DNA of 64,000 bases from Chelydra serpentina (GCA_037349315.1 JBAIAC010000006.1:13427501-13491500); one strand, 5' to 3'. Counted from the first letter of the stretch, positions 10,390-22,290 are shown. Made by a program: numbers and translations. Notes: generated by a model not told the origin, from the letters alone.

Positions 10390-10670
10390 TTGTTCTGTGT
10401 ACCACCTCCCCCCGCAAAGGGATTCCTGGCTCAGATGGGCCTTGTCTGACACTACCCACCTCCTCTGTGAAGAGATGTGTAGCCCATATGGGCTGAGCCC
10501 GGTACCACCCAACTCCTCTGCAAAGGGACTCTTGTCTCAGTTGTGCCACCATGCCTGCTTCCTACCACCTCCCTGTGAAGGGACTCCTGGCCCAGATGGG
10601 CTGAGCCCAGTATCACCCACCTCCTGTAGGAAGAGACTTCTGGCCAGATGGGCTATTAAGCAGATGTTAT
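10390..10670 (+). repeat. Degenerate tandem repeat downstream of IMP3
   Basis: Four to five diverged units of roughly 50-60 bp contain variants of 'accacctccctgtgaaggga', 'ctcctggcccagat' and 'gggctgagcccagtatcacc'. It begins about 160 bp after the IMP3 stop and probably lies in the 3' UTR. Unit borders are approximate. Confidence 0.6.
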
Positions 10671-10943
10671 AAGTCACTGTACCCAAGCCTCTGCCTCTGA
10701 TATTGTACCCTCCTGCTGCAAAGACCATTAGCAGAACAGACGGAATGGTGCTATTCTGTTGTCACCATCAAAGGGCCACCTAGAAGGGATTGATGAACAA
10801 ATGCTCTCCTGGCCAGGGAAAACAATGTAGAGGGTGATGGAAGATTTACATTTTGTTGCTCAAATGTGGTGTTGGAAGAGATACAGGTTTTATACTTTGC
10901 CTTGTCAAAGGGCTCGTCTCTCACAATAGTCACTCTTTCAAAA

Positions 10944-11057
10944 AATAAATCAACAAGGATAGTTCTGTCTTCAGAATTCAACTTTGCTAGTTACGCTAAC
11001 CTTGTAATCTGCAGCAATACCTAAAACAGTCCTCATGACTTTCTCACTTTTAATAAA
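10944..11057 (+). other. IMP3: Candidate IMP3 polyadenylation signals
   Basis: AATAAA occurs at 10944-10949 and again at 11052-11057, the latter followed by T-rich sequence. Either could end the IMP3 transcript, giving a 3' UTR of about 0.7-0.8 kb. No transcript evidence. Confidence 0.4.
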
Positions 11058-11457
11058 ACTGAAATTACTTTTCTTAGAACATTCATTTGATTTCTTTAAA
11101 GCAAGAGCTGAGCTGACTTTCCCTGTAGTCCTTTTCTTTTTTCTGCCCTAGAGTAATAAAATTGAATATGTTCTTGTTTCACTTTTGAACTGGAACAGGC
11201 GCTTAACCAATCATTTAAACCAAACTACATTTTAAATGGTTCATTATTAATTTGTCTGCGGATTTTCAGGCACCCGGCCTAGGTATGTTCTGTCTTCGTC
11301 ATGGTAAAGTGTATTTCCTGTTGTCTTTTTTGTTGATGTTTTGCTGCATAGTATCTATTACATCTTGTGGATTTATTGTTTATGGTAGTGCTACTTATGT
11401 GCTAGGCATTTTGCCCCAAGGAGCACAGAAAACTAAGTTTTCTCTTAAAGGGTTGAA

Positions 11458-11656
11458 GGCCTTATCTACACTGAAGAATTTTGCTGGCATAGCTGTGTCA
11501 ATTAGCAGTGTGGAGAAAAAAAATCGGACATAACTATGCAGACAAACAAGGGCTTTTGCTGGTATAGCTTATTTTGTTTGGGGAACTGGAAGGAACTGGC
11601 TTTGTTACTAGGAAGTAGAAATATACCAGCAGATCCTGTCTAGTGTGGATAAGGCC
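11458..11656. mobile_element. Short MITE with GGCCTTATCTACACTG ends
   Basis: It begins 'ggccttatctacactgaag' and ends 'agtgtggataaggcc', so the ends are imperfect inverted repeats. The internal 'ttttgctggcatagctgtgt' links it to the family at 7467 and 8108. The open frame 11252-11533 overlaps it and is not a gene. Confidence 0.65.
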
Positions 11657-11739
11657 TTAGACTGAAGAACATGCATGCTTGTGACCTATCTAAGGTATTT
11701 ACATGTCCATTACTGTAGTGTCTGGGCATCTTTATTTAT

Positions 11740-11925
11740 CCTCAACACTGCAGCAAGGTGGGGAAAGTACGAGCACACCCATTTTACAAAAGGGAAACTG
11801 AGGCACGGAAGGATTAAGGGTCTTTCCTGTCTTCACACAAGAAGTCTGTTACAGAGCAGGGAACTGGACCCAGGAGGCCTGACTTCTAGGCTGGTGCTTC
11901 AGGACTGCCCTATGCCACCTCTCAC
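11740..11925 (+). repeat. MIR-like SINE
   Basis: 'cattttacaaaagggaaact' then 'gaggcacggaaggattaagg' and 'gaactggacccaggaggcct' follow the MIR order. Confidence 0.65.
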
Positions 11926-11999
11926 ACATTCATTATCACTTGCAACACAAATTTCACACATGGATCCTGGGATTAGAGTGGAATACTGGTAACTCAGTG

Positions 12000-14200
12000 C
12001 TATTACTGTTGTGGCACTTGAGTTGCAATTCTTCAATATTGGTGTGGTTGGAAAGTTGAGTTTAGGCTTAGCCTTCTGCTGATAGGCGTTAATGCATCAA
12101 TAGATGGTGAGGGAATCCAGCTGAACAAAAGTGTACTTTAAAAGTAGGTGGCAGAGTGAAAGCCCCTCCCACTTTACCAAGTTGAAATCGAGTGAGTTAA
12201 AAGTATTTTCACCTTGCTCTCCCTGACAATTTTTTTGTGGCTTATAACCTTAAATAGCTTAAAGACTAAACAAAACCATAAAGCTGTCTTCAGTACATGC
12301 TGTTAAATTCACAACATGAAACTTACAAGGGAAATATAGTTTCCTTTTATCTTACCAAACTGTAGCACATAGGTGCTACTGTGTATTTTTTTTTTGTTTT
12401 AAAGCTGCTGTCCCTTTAATGATAAAAGGGGGAGTTATTAAATGAGAAATACTATATATTTTAATAGCATGGATGTAACTATATTTTTCTGCCAACCATA
12501 GTGTAAGTCATAATTTTGTAAAAATATCTAGGATGGTACTAACACCTTTTTAAAAAAAAAACAAAACAAAAACCTAAACAAACTGAAAAGTGCTTTGAAA
12601 ATCTTAAACCTAACCATGTGACAAAGAGGTGAGTGGATAGTTGCCCAGGAAAACTTTGGGTCACTAATACTTTATGCCATGAAGGAATTTTAAACTTTCC
12701 TCTACTGAAGCAGCTATCCTTCATGAAACTGGTATACTGGTGGTATGGAGTTTGAGAAAAGGAGCCAAGCATGTAAAGCAATGCATAAATAGCAAGATTG
12801 TGATCTAATTTTTGCTTACCAAGCAGGCAAGGAGACAGTGTATGGAGTTGGATTAAGGGTATGGCCTCCTTCTCTCTGATAGGTACTAACATGCTAAAAT
12901 GCTGTTAGTTTCATGGCTGTGTGCTCTCCTGATGTTATACAGTGATGTGCCAGGACTCTGACAGAAAAACTCTCCTAGTTTTGCTGTTTTAACCCTTTGA
13001 AAATTCTGGACGGCACAAAATCCCTCAGGCCCAAGTGGTGAGGATGAACACGTGCTCATTGTCCTATGGGTTAAGCCACAGGTAGACTTAAAACTAATGA
13101 AAAACCAACCCTCCATAACTTCAGTAAAGATTCTAACTGGTGACTGAAGAGAAGTTTGATTTTAGAAGCACTGAGTTGAGTGTATTTGATATATTCACGT
13201 ACCCAGAAAGCTCCAGAGTTGAACCTATAACCTTCTTTTTTTACACCACTGACTTATGAATGTTGCAAACTGCTGGTTAACTGGACACTGAAATGAGTAA
13301 AGCTGTTGACAATAATTCTAGTCTTAGCAAGACTCAGATTAATAATCAGTTTTTGTAGCTGACCTCACTGAAAAATAAGTTGAATTCAAATTGGCACTAA
13401 TAAGCTACCCACGGCTTTCAAATCTGCTACAAACTGCCTCGTTAAATTTTTCTTTCCCAGAGGGGATCTGAGCAAACCAAAATTAATAAGCAAAATTGCA
13501 GCCATGCCAGAAAAGAGTACATGTATTTTTGGACATAATTGTAAGCCTTTCTTTCAAATTTCATATAGATTATTAAAGCAGACTCTATTCTTTATCTTCC
13601 TTCTGGATGATCTTAAAAACAGAAGTTTACAATGAAACCACAGGTAGTTAAATGGATACCGATTTCAATTTGTAGAAATATATATATGTATATAATAAGC
13701 ATGGTACCAATAAAGATTTCCATTTTCAAATTTCTTTCTGCACCTTTAACCACGGCTACGAAGGAAGTTGGTGTTGGAGCTGGAGTAAACTTCAAAAAAT
13801 TCTAACTACTGGCCCTGTGCTTGGACACTAGCCTATATCTTTGTTCCAATCCTGAATATAAATAGGAGGGTTTGCACAAATGTTTTAAGCGGGAAGGGTG
13901 GCATATTTAAACATTCCCCTCTCATGATGGAAACTTAAACCCCTCAGCACCATGCCAGAGTATGACAGTCAGAAAGTGAAACCCAACAATCTAATCTCAT
14001 TGTTCAAACTGAGTAGTGTGTGCACTAATTTGAATAAACTACCATAAATGGCGATGGAACAAACTAGATTTTCAAACGTCTTTCCATTTTAATTAAGATA
14101 TTAGTAAACATCCTTAAGTGAAAAATGTATTTTTTAACATTCCAAAAGAGGTGGGGAGAGTAGGAAGCTATTGAAAGTATAATAATCTGCTTTAACAAAA
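12000..14200. other. No recognised feature
   Basis: AT-rich unique-looking DNA. The longest frames (for example 12539-12892 minus) show no domain, and no splice-consistent conserved peptide was recognised. Confidence 0.5.
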
Positions 14201-14212
14201 CTACTTCCCTTG

Positions 14213-14508
14213 GGGCTGGGCTACACTAACCCCCCAATTCGAACTAAGGTACGCAACTTCAGCTATGTGAATAACGTAGCTGAAGTCGAACTATCTTAGT
14301 TCGAATGAAAAAGCACTTACCCGGGGTCCACATGCGGCGCGCAGGCTCCCCCGTCGACTCCGCCTACTCCGTTCGTCGAGCTGGATTACCAGCGTTGACG
14401 GCGGAGCACTTCCTGGTTCGATTTATCGCGTCTAGACAAGACGCGATAAATCGAACCCAGAACATCGATCCCGCGCCTCCGACAGGACGTGTGAGTATAG
14501 ACGTACCC
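14213..14508. mobile_element. Young-looking MITE with internal hairpins
   Basis: The ends are GGGCTGGGCTACACT and, on the other strand, GGGTACGTCTATACT, flanked by TTG and TAA. Inside are nested inverted repeats: ATTCGAACTAAG at 14237-14248 with its mirror at 14295-14306, and ACTTCAGCTA at 14256-14265 with its mirror at 14277-14286. A perfect 19-bp palindrome also pairs 14415-14433 with 14439-14457. Many CpG sites are undecayed, unlike most repeats here. The open frame 14305-14511 is not a gene. Confidence 0.75.
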
Positions 14509-14519
14509 TAAGAAACTGA

Positions 14520-17500
14520 AAAATCTCTCCCATGCTGAATGACTCTTGTGATTATTGTAAACAGGGAACTAAAATAGATGTAGGAAGGAATTGGTCTTTC
14601 AAAGCCCTTTATATGGCAGGTATTGTGTGGTACCTCTGGCTGAGAGACCAAGAACTCTGGATTTTGTATGTCTCAAGTGTGGTTAAAATGCAGCTCTGAT
14701 CACACTTTACAAATGTATTTTGAGGATTTGAAGAACTAATACCTACACTTGCAGTTCACGTTTAGCTGCATATCACTAATTATACCATTGCTCTAGTGCT
14801 CCGTTGTGCTCTATTGCTCAGCTGGAGCTAGCCCCTCCTATCCAATACAAAGGAAAATGCTCCAAAGAATCCTGAGGACCTCTCTGGCTCAAATATAGAC
14901 GGCCTAGGCATGCATGACTGAGGTTTGTTCAGAAACACTCATTCGGTGCTGATGAATCACCACTTCTCTTCTTGGTGGCAGGGAGCTGTAGTTGCTAGAA
15001 CCCTACTTATAGGAGGAAGGGCGCAACTGTGCTATAAGATCTACCCAAGCAACTCCTGGTGATGCCCTGGGGAACTGTAGGTGTCTATCTGAGGGGCAGA
15101 GTTAAACACTGATGGATGATGTGGTACTTCAGTGGTTACAGTAGGTTGGGAAGAGCGTCACGATTAGCCTGAATCCCACAGGAAAAACCCTCATGTCATC
15201 TTATACCTTTCTGTGGAGGAGTTAGTAATAAACTGAGGGACTGAAAATGCTGATCCTTAATTTTGATGGCACTTGTGAGCATCAGTCTGTTTCATTATCA
15301 TACTACTTCTCTGTACCTTTCTCCTAAGCGCTCCGGCACTCCTTACAAATGTGTTACGTATTAATCCTATTTTATAGATGGAGAAACTGAGGCAGAGAGA
15401 CAATCCCCAATGCTGTAGCCAGTTAAATTAACCCGAGGAGCAATTATTTCTAACTGATATCCCCAGAAAGACTCAGTGTGATGTGGGTTTTGTGGTCCCT
15501 TAGCCGCTGCTTCAGAGAGTAAAGGCCCAATACTTTGTTTCAGTATATCGTGCCACTGATCTGCCTGTGCTCAGGGCATACACAATGTGTGAGATGTATC
15601 TGAAGGTAGATGGGCCCCCAACTTTAACTCTTCCTTGGATCATATATATGGGCATACTATAAAAACTGCACTGTATAAATGTGCTATGAAGAATGTCTTC
15701 TAGCGTCCCAAAAAAAAAAAAAACCCAACCCCAACAAACTGCACAACAGCAACATACCAAAATATCAGTTACTAGTCAAAGGAAATGGTAGCAAGCAGAT
15801 AAACTTCAAGGTTGTTTGCAAGGGGTTTTCTGTGTGTGAACCAATCATGTTGATAGTTAAGTAAAAGGAGAGTAAGTTTGTGGCACTGCAGAGGAGGAGA
15901 TACATAGTTAAAGGAAATAAGTGAGCACCAAAAAAAACCAACAAAAAACCCCCAACCTTGATTTGATCAGCAGCGCTTCCTTTCAGTGTATTCAAGGGTG
16001 CTAGACTTTGCATTATGCTGGCAGGGGCCTTTCTTTGGCAATGTTTCACTGAAGTGACACTTTGTTATAGGCATCGCCTAGTTTAACGCTCTGTTGCAAG
16101 CATGTTATCCCCACTAGTACATGTGGGCCTGAAGTTAGGAGGAATAGTGAGTGTACAGATGTATAATATAGGGCAAGATGTCTGCAGCTAAATGCCATGC
16201 ATCAGAGCATCAGGTAAGAAGAGGAATTAGTGGAGTAAGTGCAGAAAGGAGAGAGCTGGGGAAAAGTGGGGAGGAATGTCAATTGGCATCAGACACAGGA
16301 GGAACCAGAGTGCTGCTTATCACATAATTTTCCATGTTAACCACTTCTGCAATTTCACTGGTGGTAAACCACTGTATGGAGGGCCTCAGGGAAATGATCA
16401 TAAGAGCCGCTTGGAAAGGAGCAGAGAGAAGTCAGGAAGGCCTCTCCTTTATGTACTCAAGACATATATGAAGGTAACTAATCATTTCTAAACCCCAAGG
16501 GCCAGATCCAAAGCTAGAGTGAATCAGCACTGACCAGTGGAGCTGAATCAGCTGAGGGTCTGGTCTCACTTTGCCACTTTAGGCTTCATCTTGTAGTTCT
16601 CTCATACGTAAAACTCCCGTAAGTTCCAGTGAGAATTACATCTATGTCAGAGCGGCAGGATCAGGCCCTAGATGATTATCATTAGACGCTCCCTTGCCTG
16701 TTTATTTCTATGATGTATGCCAGCTACTCAGTTTGTTATGGACAAGATGGACAATCATCAACGTCAGTGAGTGACCCTGACCACAAGGAAGTTTATAAAC
16801 ATAGGGCTACAGTGGTGCAATGCAATGTAGTGTCTGTGACTGGCCCATGCACGACGTTAACTTGCTCCAAAGTCTGTTACGCAGATGAATGAGTTCCCCA
16901 GTTCCTATGACCTTTAAAGTGGATAGCCCACCTAAAATGTAGGATGCAAAACAGCCGCAGGGAAGGAAGCTGGAAACAATTTCATTTTGAAACCGTGTAT
17001 AAGAATGCATGCCAAACTTTATTACAGCATGGCATGAGTCAGCACTGCTGGGGCTGAGTTAGGACTGCATATATGAAAGATAAAGGTAAATGTGGGGCTA
17101 AGGTAAGCGACATCCGTGCAAATTAACTTGTGAGCAGCCCCCTCCCTCCTCCAGTAACTGGAAACCTCTCACACTTTATGGGTGTTGGATTGGAAAGTTA
17201 ATCTCTTTAAACAAACTGTCAGTTTTTCTGACCTTGGCCCTGTCCATAACCTCCGCTCAGCATGTTGTACTATTAGGAAGGCTGACAGAGAGGAAGAGTT
17301 TAGTCAGAGAGATTAAATATTTACTCATGGATGAGTGGTGAATCAGACTGAGGGAGCCTGATCACAGAGAATGTCCTTAAGACAAAGGCTTTCGTATTGC
17401 GGGGGCCATGCACAACTGAGCGAAATACAAAAGGGCTGCTCTAGGCACCAAGGCTGGTAAACGATAAGACTTTGCACATCTATAGCAACTTCCAGCTGAT

Positions 17501-18240
17501 GTTTGAAAGCATCTTACACAAAGTGACTAAATTAAGCCTGAGTATGTCTATAGCTGCCATCACTATAGCATCAAACTCCACAAGGAAAAGCAAGGAAGGA
17601 ATGGTATCCCCATTGTACAGAGGGGAAAATGGGGCTTCAAAAGGCTGTGACTTGCCCAGAGTCATACTTTGCCAGATCCAGGAATTAAACGTGTAACTCC
17701 CAGTTGGATGCGTTTACTTGGAAAGCATCTTTCTGCCCCTGGAAGCAGTTTCTGCCCCTCACCCTTCTTTACAGTTGTAACAAAATATAACTCCTCTTTT
17801 GGCACAAGGGTTCCTTACATTAATGCCTCTTGGCCTTTAATAGAAAAGTACCCAACTGGCAGCTGGTAGAGAGGCTGGTGAGATACCTATCTAATCTAAC
17901 ACATTGACTCTAGTATTTCTAAGGCACCTTATGCATGGTACCTAGTGACCCCTCTCTTCCTTGGGGCAGAATGGCAAACTCTTCACCCCTCACAAAACTG
18001 AATAATCATCATCATAATATAAAATAGCTATTGACTCTTCTGCTTGTTTAATGACTAACTTTCCAACACAGATGAAGCTAATAGGTCCAAATGATGTATT
18101 GTAAATAACTCTTACGACTTCTTTCTGCTTTGGGAACCTTGTAGCCCACAGTTGGGCACTGATGGGAATAAAGAACAATCATAATAATGCACATTAATGC
18201 ATCTTCAGCTTACCCTCACATGCGCCACTGTTTCAATGTT
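14520..18240. other. Intergenic DNA with old MIR fragments
   Basis: MIR-like cores occur at about 15355-15425 ('gatggagaaactgaggcaga') and 17590-17720 ('acttgcccagagtcatactt'). No coding exon was recognised. Confidence 0.5.
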
Positions 18241-18499
18241 AATAAGACACAACAGGGGGCTAGATTCTGAGCTGGTGTAAATCAGCCTAGCTCTACTGAG
18301 GATCCGCCACCGCAGCCGTAAAGCTACTTCACTACCCTCCTTCAAATTGCTCCTTAAAACTCTCTTTTGCCATGACGGCTGCTTAAATCTGACAATGGCT
18401 AGGCAGCTGAGCTGCTGACACCACTGCCTATCATACTGACCAATATTGTCTCATTGTTTCCTTGTGTTTTCCCCCCTCCCCCCGGTCAATGTACATCCA

Positions 18500-18635
18500 T
18501 CTGCTGTCTCTTGTCTGGCACTTAGATTGGAAGCTTGTCTATTTGTCCCGTGTCTGTACAGTGTCTAGCACAACGGGGTCGTGATCCGTGAGTGACGTTC
18601 ATAGGCACTATGGTAATACAAATAATATTATAACT
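18500..18635 (+). repeat. Ancient interspersed repeat (unclassified)
   Basis: 'gtctgtacagtgtctagcac' followed by 'aacggggtcgtgatccgtga' and 'tatggtaatacaaataatat' is a widespread amniote repeat block. A related copy lies at 45535-45640. Confidence 0.5.
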
Positions 18636-19267
18636 GCTGTAAATCCAGCTGACACCTTAGCCCCTGTTTCTACCTACAGTTGCTTCCTCGGTGACTGCAT
18701 GTAAACTGCTCCCATGCCAGCGCCATGTGGGGTAGGGCACAAGCTGCTTGGTGCAGAGTTTTGGTGACAACATAAAGTCCCCCGGATTTCCAGGCTCTCT
18801 CCCTCTTTATACACCCCAAAACAAAGTAGTTTCCCCTGGCTCTGGGATGCCTTCACCCACTCTTCCTCCAGCTCCCGCCGTGCACACACCAGAGACCAGC
18901 CAGGCCATCTCTTCGCCCGCCCAGTCCAACTCGAAGGACTCTCCCCTCCCCCGGCCGGCATGGCACAAGAAATTGGGGTCGCTGAGGGGGAGATGGTGGC
19001 ACATTGGACCCAGCGGCCCCAGTTAATCACGCTGCAAAACGCTCCTGATTTGTGTCTGCTGGACCAGCCCTGTGGGATGTGGCAAGATGCTAGTCTGTGC
19101 GGTGGGAGCGGGGTGGGGAGTACGTGCCAGTCTGGGGGGGGCATAGGGGTGAGGATCTGGGGGACATGCTGCTCTGTGTACCAGGGGGTGGCGAGGAGTC
19201 AGTCTGGAGGAGGCGAGATGATCGTTTGAGTGGAGGGGCAGGGCGCTGGCATAAGGCTCAGTCTCTG

Positions 19268-19490
19268 GGCAGAGGGGCAGATGCCAGTCTGGGGGGGCAG
19301 ATGCCAGTCGGGGGAGGGGGGCAGATGCCAGTCGGGGGAGGGGGCAGATGCCAGTCTGGGGGGGCAGATGCCAGTCGGGGGGGGGAGATACCAATCGGGG
19401 GGGGCAGATCATGCCAGTCTGGGGGGGGAGATCATGCCAGTCTGGGGGGGGAGATCATGCCAGTCTGGGGGGGATGTTGGTGGGGCAGGT
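19268..19490 (+). repeat. G-rich minisatellite, about 19-24 bp unit
   Basis: Ten or so tandem copies of 'gcagatgccagtctgggggg', shifting to 'gagatcatgccagtctgggg' in the last units. Each unit ends in a run of 4-8 G, so the plus strand carries many closely spaced G-runs and could form G-quadruplexes. The overlapping open frames here (Gly/Ser/Gln-rich) are artefacts of the repeat. Confidence 0.85.
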
Positions 19491-19509
19491 GCTAGCCTGG
19501 CCTGAGAAA

Positions 19510-19928
19510 GCGGAGCAAGGGCGAGAGAGGGCAGCTAAAAACACCGGGCTGGGAGCAGAGCCCTTTATAGCGCCCCCCCGGCAGCCTCCGCCCGCCCGGC
19601 TCCGGGGCTTTTCCCTGTGTCTCCCTTCTCCCACGCCCCTTACCTCCCGCGCGGCGTCCCTGGCAGCGGCCTCTCGGGTCTCCCCGGCCGGGCCGCGGGG
19701 GAGCTGCGCCTGCCCGCCGCCGTCCCGGGGCAGCCCGGATCCCCGCGCTAGCAGGCTGCGGCTCCGGGGCTGTTTCTCTTTCTGTCGGACTCCGACTTGC
19801 TCGCCCCGGGAGGGAGGGAGGGACTTGAAGCGCTCCCTGCACGGCACGGCGGGCGCTTTTCCTTCTGGGCCGCGTCCCCCGCCCCCGTCGGGCCTGGAAA
19901 GCCAATGAAGAGCCTCTCCATCCTGGCG

Positions 19929-19963
<35 letters not shown>

Positions 19964-20110
19964 TGTTTGCTGGCGGTTGTGTAACTCCGCGCACACCCCG
20001 AGGGCTCGGACTCGCTTCCACACAGCCAGGCTGGGTTTCGTTTCTGCGCCCCGTCTTCAGCCCCCTGGCTGTTTTACTGATCGCCGCCCTCAGCCCCAAT
20101 TGCCCCAGGG
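19510..20110 (-). promoter_or_regulatory. CpG island with a minus-strand splice donor
   Basis: A GC- and CpG-rich block of about 600 bp. Read on the minus strand, CGGGAG at 19649-19644 is followed by the consensus donor GTAAGG, so it could be a non-coding first exon transcribed leftwards. PLA2G7 is the only minus-strand gene recognised to the left, and ANKRD66 starts 9 kb to the right, so this could be the promoter of either, or a divergent one. No coding homology was found. It contains the (GT)n tract at about 19929-19970. Confidence 0.45.
19929..19970 (+). repeat. (GT)n microsatellite
   Basis: An uninterrupted run of about 15 GT units lies inside the CpG island. The Cys-Val-rich open frames through it are artefacts. 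Confidence 0.9.
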
Positions 20111-20177
20111 CAGCTGAGCAGAGGTGCTGGAACTAGGGGTGCCCCCCCCCGTTTGAGGTGGTTTCCATCATGTACAG

Positions 20178-21185
20178 CGGAGGTGCTCAAACTTTTTTTT
20201 CCCACGGACCACTTGGAAATTGCAGAGGGTCTCGGCGGACCACTTAATGATCTTTCCCAATGTTGTTTGTAGCGTGAGCTGACTATTGTAAAGCGCTTTG
20301 GATCAAAGCGCTCTATAAAAAAACCTTAATAATAATTGAAGTTTTTTTTGTTCTACAACTAAAAGCACACAACTCAGATTTTAATATCAGTCGTCTTATC
20401 TTTCTAATGCGATGGGTGTGCCTTCTCTCCCCTGCTAGGGCAGCCCCCGAGCTGGGGCTGGGAAGAAAGGGGGGTGTCTCTCCGTCCCTCCCCCACCGTG
20501 GCAGCCCCCGAGCTGGGGCTGGGAAGAAAGCGGGGTGTCTCTCCGTCCCTCCCCCACCGTGGCAGCCCCCGAGGTGGGGCTGAGAAGAAAGGGGGGTGTC
20601 TCTCGCTGTCTCCCCCACTGCGGCAGCCCCCGAGCTGGGGATGGGAAAGAGGGGGGTGTCTCTCCGTCTCTCCCCCACCGTGGCAGCCCTCGAGCTGGGG
20701 CTGGGAAGAAAGGGGGGTGTCTCTCCCTGTCTCCCCCACTGCGGCAGCCCCCGAGCTGGGGATGGGAAAGAGGGGGGGTCTCTCTCCCACCACAGCAGCC
20801 ACAGAGCTGAGGCTGGAAAGGAGGCCGTCTCTCCCAGGCAGCCGCAGCCCTGGAGCTGGGGAAAGTCGTCTCTTTCTCTGGCCACCGCAGCCCTACACGT
20901 CCCAAATTCCCCCCCACACCCCCTCTTCTCACCCCACTGCCCCCTCCCACCTACCCCCTATTCCCCGCAAGGCCGCCACCTCACCTTACATGTACATCTT
21001 CTCCAGGGTCCAGGCACCTAATTAGTGAAGCCACACCAGCGCAGCTCCACTAATTAGGTGGGTGGCCCTTCATTCTCTCGTGTGCAGCTGACCAGGCGCG
21101 CACCTTAGAGGGAGCTATCCACGGACCACCTGAATGGAGCTTGCAGACCACTGGTGGTCCGTGTACCAAAGTTTGAGAACCTCTG
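20178..21185. mobile_element. Non-autonomous hAT element carrying a tandem array
   Basis: The ends are CGGAGGTGCTCAAACTTT and, on the other strand, CAGAGGTTCTCAAACTTT (16 of 18 identical), a Charlie-like hAT terminus. The flanks ATGTACAG (20170-20177) and ATATTCAG (21186-21193) are both one or two bases from the ATATACAG expected in the host repeat, consistent with a decayed 8-bp duplication. It sits inside another repeat whose halves are 'gaggtgctggaactaggggt' (from 20121) and 'cagtttggttcaatggctct' (from 21201); a related copy without the hAT lies at 29747-29872. Confidence 0.78.
20440..20815. repeat. Tandem array, about 61-bp unit, six copies
   Basis: The unit contains 'gcagcccccgagctggggct', then 'gggaagaaaggggggtgtct' and 'ctccgtccctcccccaccgt'. 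Six units run head to tail with a few per cent divergence and end in decayed units. The array is internal to the hAT element at 20178-21185. The long overlapping frames in all phases (for example 20313-20885 minus) are products of the repeat. Confidence 0.88.
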
Positions 21186-21754
21186 ATATTCAGGGTTTAC
21201 AGTTTGGTTCAATGGCTCTCAGCACCCCCACTTCAAGCCAGGGGGTGTGGCATGTGAGAAGGGGAGAGCGGTGAACTTCACAGATCTCTGAGGCCGCTTC
21301 CCTCGAGGGTGGGAGAGGATGTGGTCTGCCCAATGCATGTGTGAATATCACTAGGTGTGAACCGGACAGAAAGCTGGCTGAAGTCTGAATGACATTTTTG
21401 GTTCAAAATAGGAATGAAGTTTGAGAAAATGTTCAGGATTCTCCCTCCCCCCCTGTTTTTTTTTTTTTTTTTTACCAGCTGTAGTCCTAAATGAGGGTTG
21501 GATCCAACAGAGCATATAGTTTGTATGGTAGAATTTAATGTCGGTAAAAGGTCAGCCCTGGAGACTTGTGTTTATTCAAGAAACAAGTTCAGCAAGGACA
21601 ATAGCAGGGTTGGAGAGGTGGGGGCGGGGAATACAATACATGTGACATCAGTGCTGCAGAAACCCTGAAACCAATGACACTTTTGTGACTTCCTATGGCA
21701 ACAACATATGACTTTTTTTAGATGCACCCATTGTCTCTTTTGTGCTTAATAAAC

Positions 21755-21862
21755 ACCTATATCGTATCGAGCACTTTTCATCAGTAGTTCTCAAAGTGTT
21801 TTACAAAGGCGTCAGTATCATTATACCCATTTTATATATGGGGAAACTGAGGCACCATACAT
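21755..21862 (+). repeat. MIR-like SINE
   Basis: 'tctcaaagtgttttacaaag' then 'cattttatatatggggaaac' and 'tgaggcacc' follow the MIR order. Confidence 0.6.
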
Positions 21863-22012
21863 CATATGAAGGAACCACACGAATGTAGTGGAATCCGAAT
21901 AACTGTGTTGACTCACTTTCTACAACATGTGCAGCCTAGCTACATAAATACACACTGCTCTGACAAGGTTCTGGTGGCTTCTGAAACACAGAAGACAGCA
22001 AGGGCCGTTAAA

Positions 22013-22290
22013 GAAGTGGTTCTCAATCTTTTTGAGCTCAGGACCCATTTGTAAACATTGATGGCCTGTCGTGACCCAGAGACGTTCCAAGATGCTCCCC
22101 AGACCCAATTTCTCCCTTTGCCCCCCTCCCTGCAGGGCTGGGAGCTAAGATTCCAGATGCTCTGGCCAGATGTGAACAGCTGGGTAACCCTCCACTGGCA
22201 GTTGGGCGGGGGCAGTGAGCTGAGAACCCCCCCAAAAATACAAAGCCCCCATATGGCCCATGGTGGTCACAGGGCAAGGGTGAGGTAGGG
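22013..22290. mobile_element. hAT-like fragment
   Basis: It starts 'agtggttctcaatctttttg' and continues 'agctcaggacccatttgtaa', matching the CAGTGGTTCTCAA terminus of Charlie-type hAT elements. The right end is not clear. Confidence 0.5.

Noticed and set aside
9023..10552. Long minus-strand and alternative-phase frames over the IMP3 locus (up to 328 codons)
   Set aside because: They are GC-driven shadows of the IMP3 CpG island and coding sequence. Only the plus frame at 9674 shows family motifs.
12539..12892. Minus frame of 117 codons
   Set aside because: No domain and no splice or promoter context; it starts in AT-rich unique DNA.
19797..20136. Frame with a hydrophobic-looking start MKSLSILAL followed by Cys-Val repeats
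   Set aside because: The Cys-Val run is translation of a (GT)n microsatellite; no domain follows.
20313..21025. Overlapping frames of 130-190 codons on both strands
   Set aside because: Products of the 61-bp tandem array within a hAT element.
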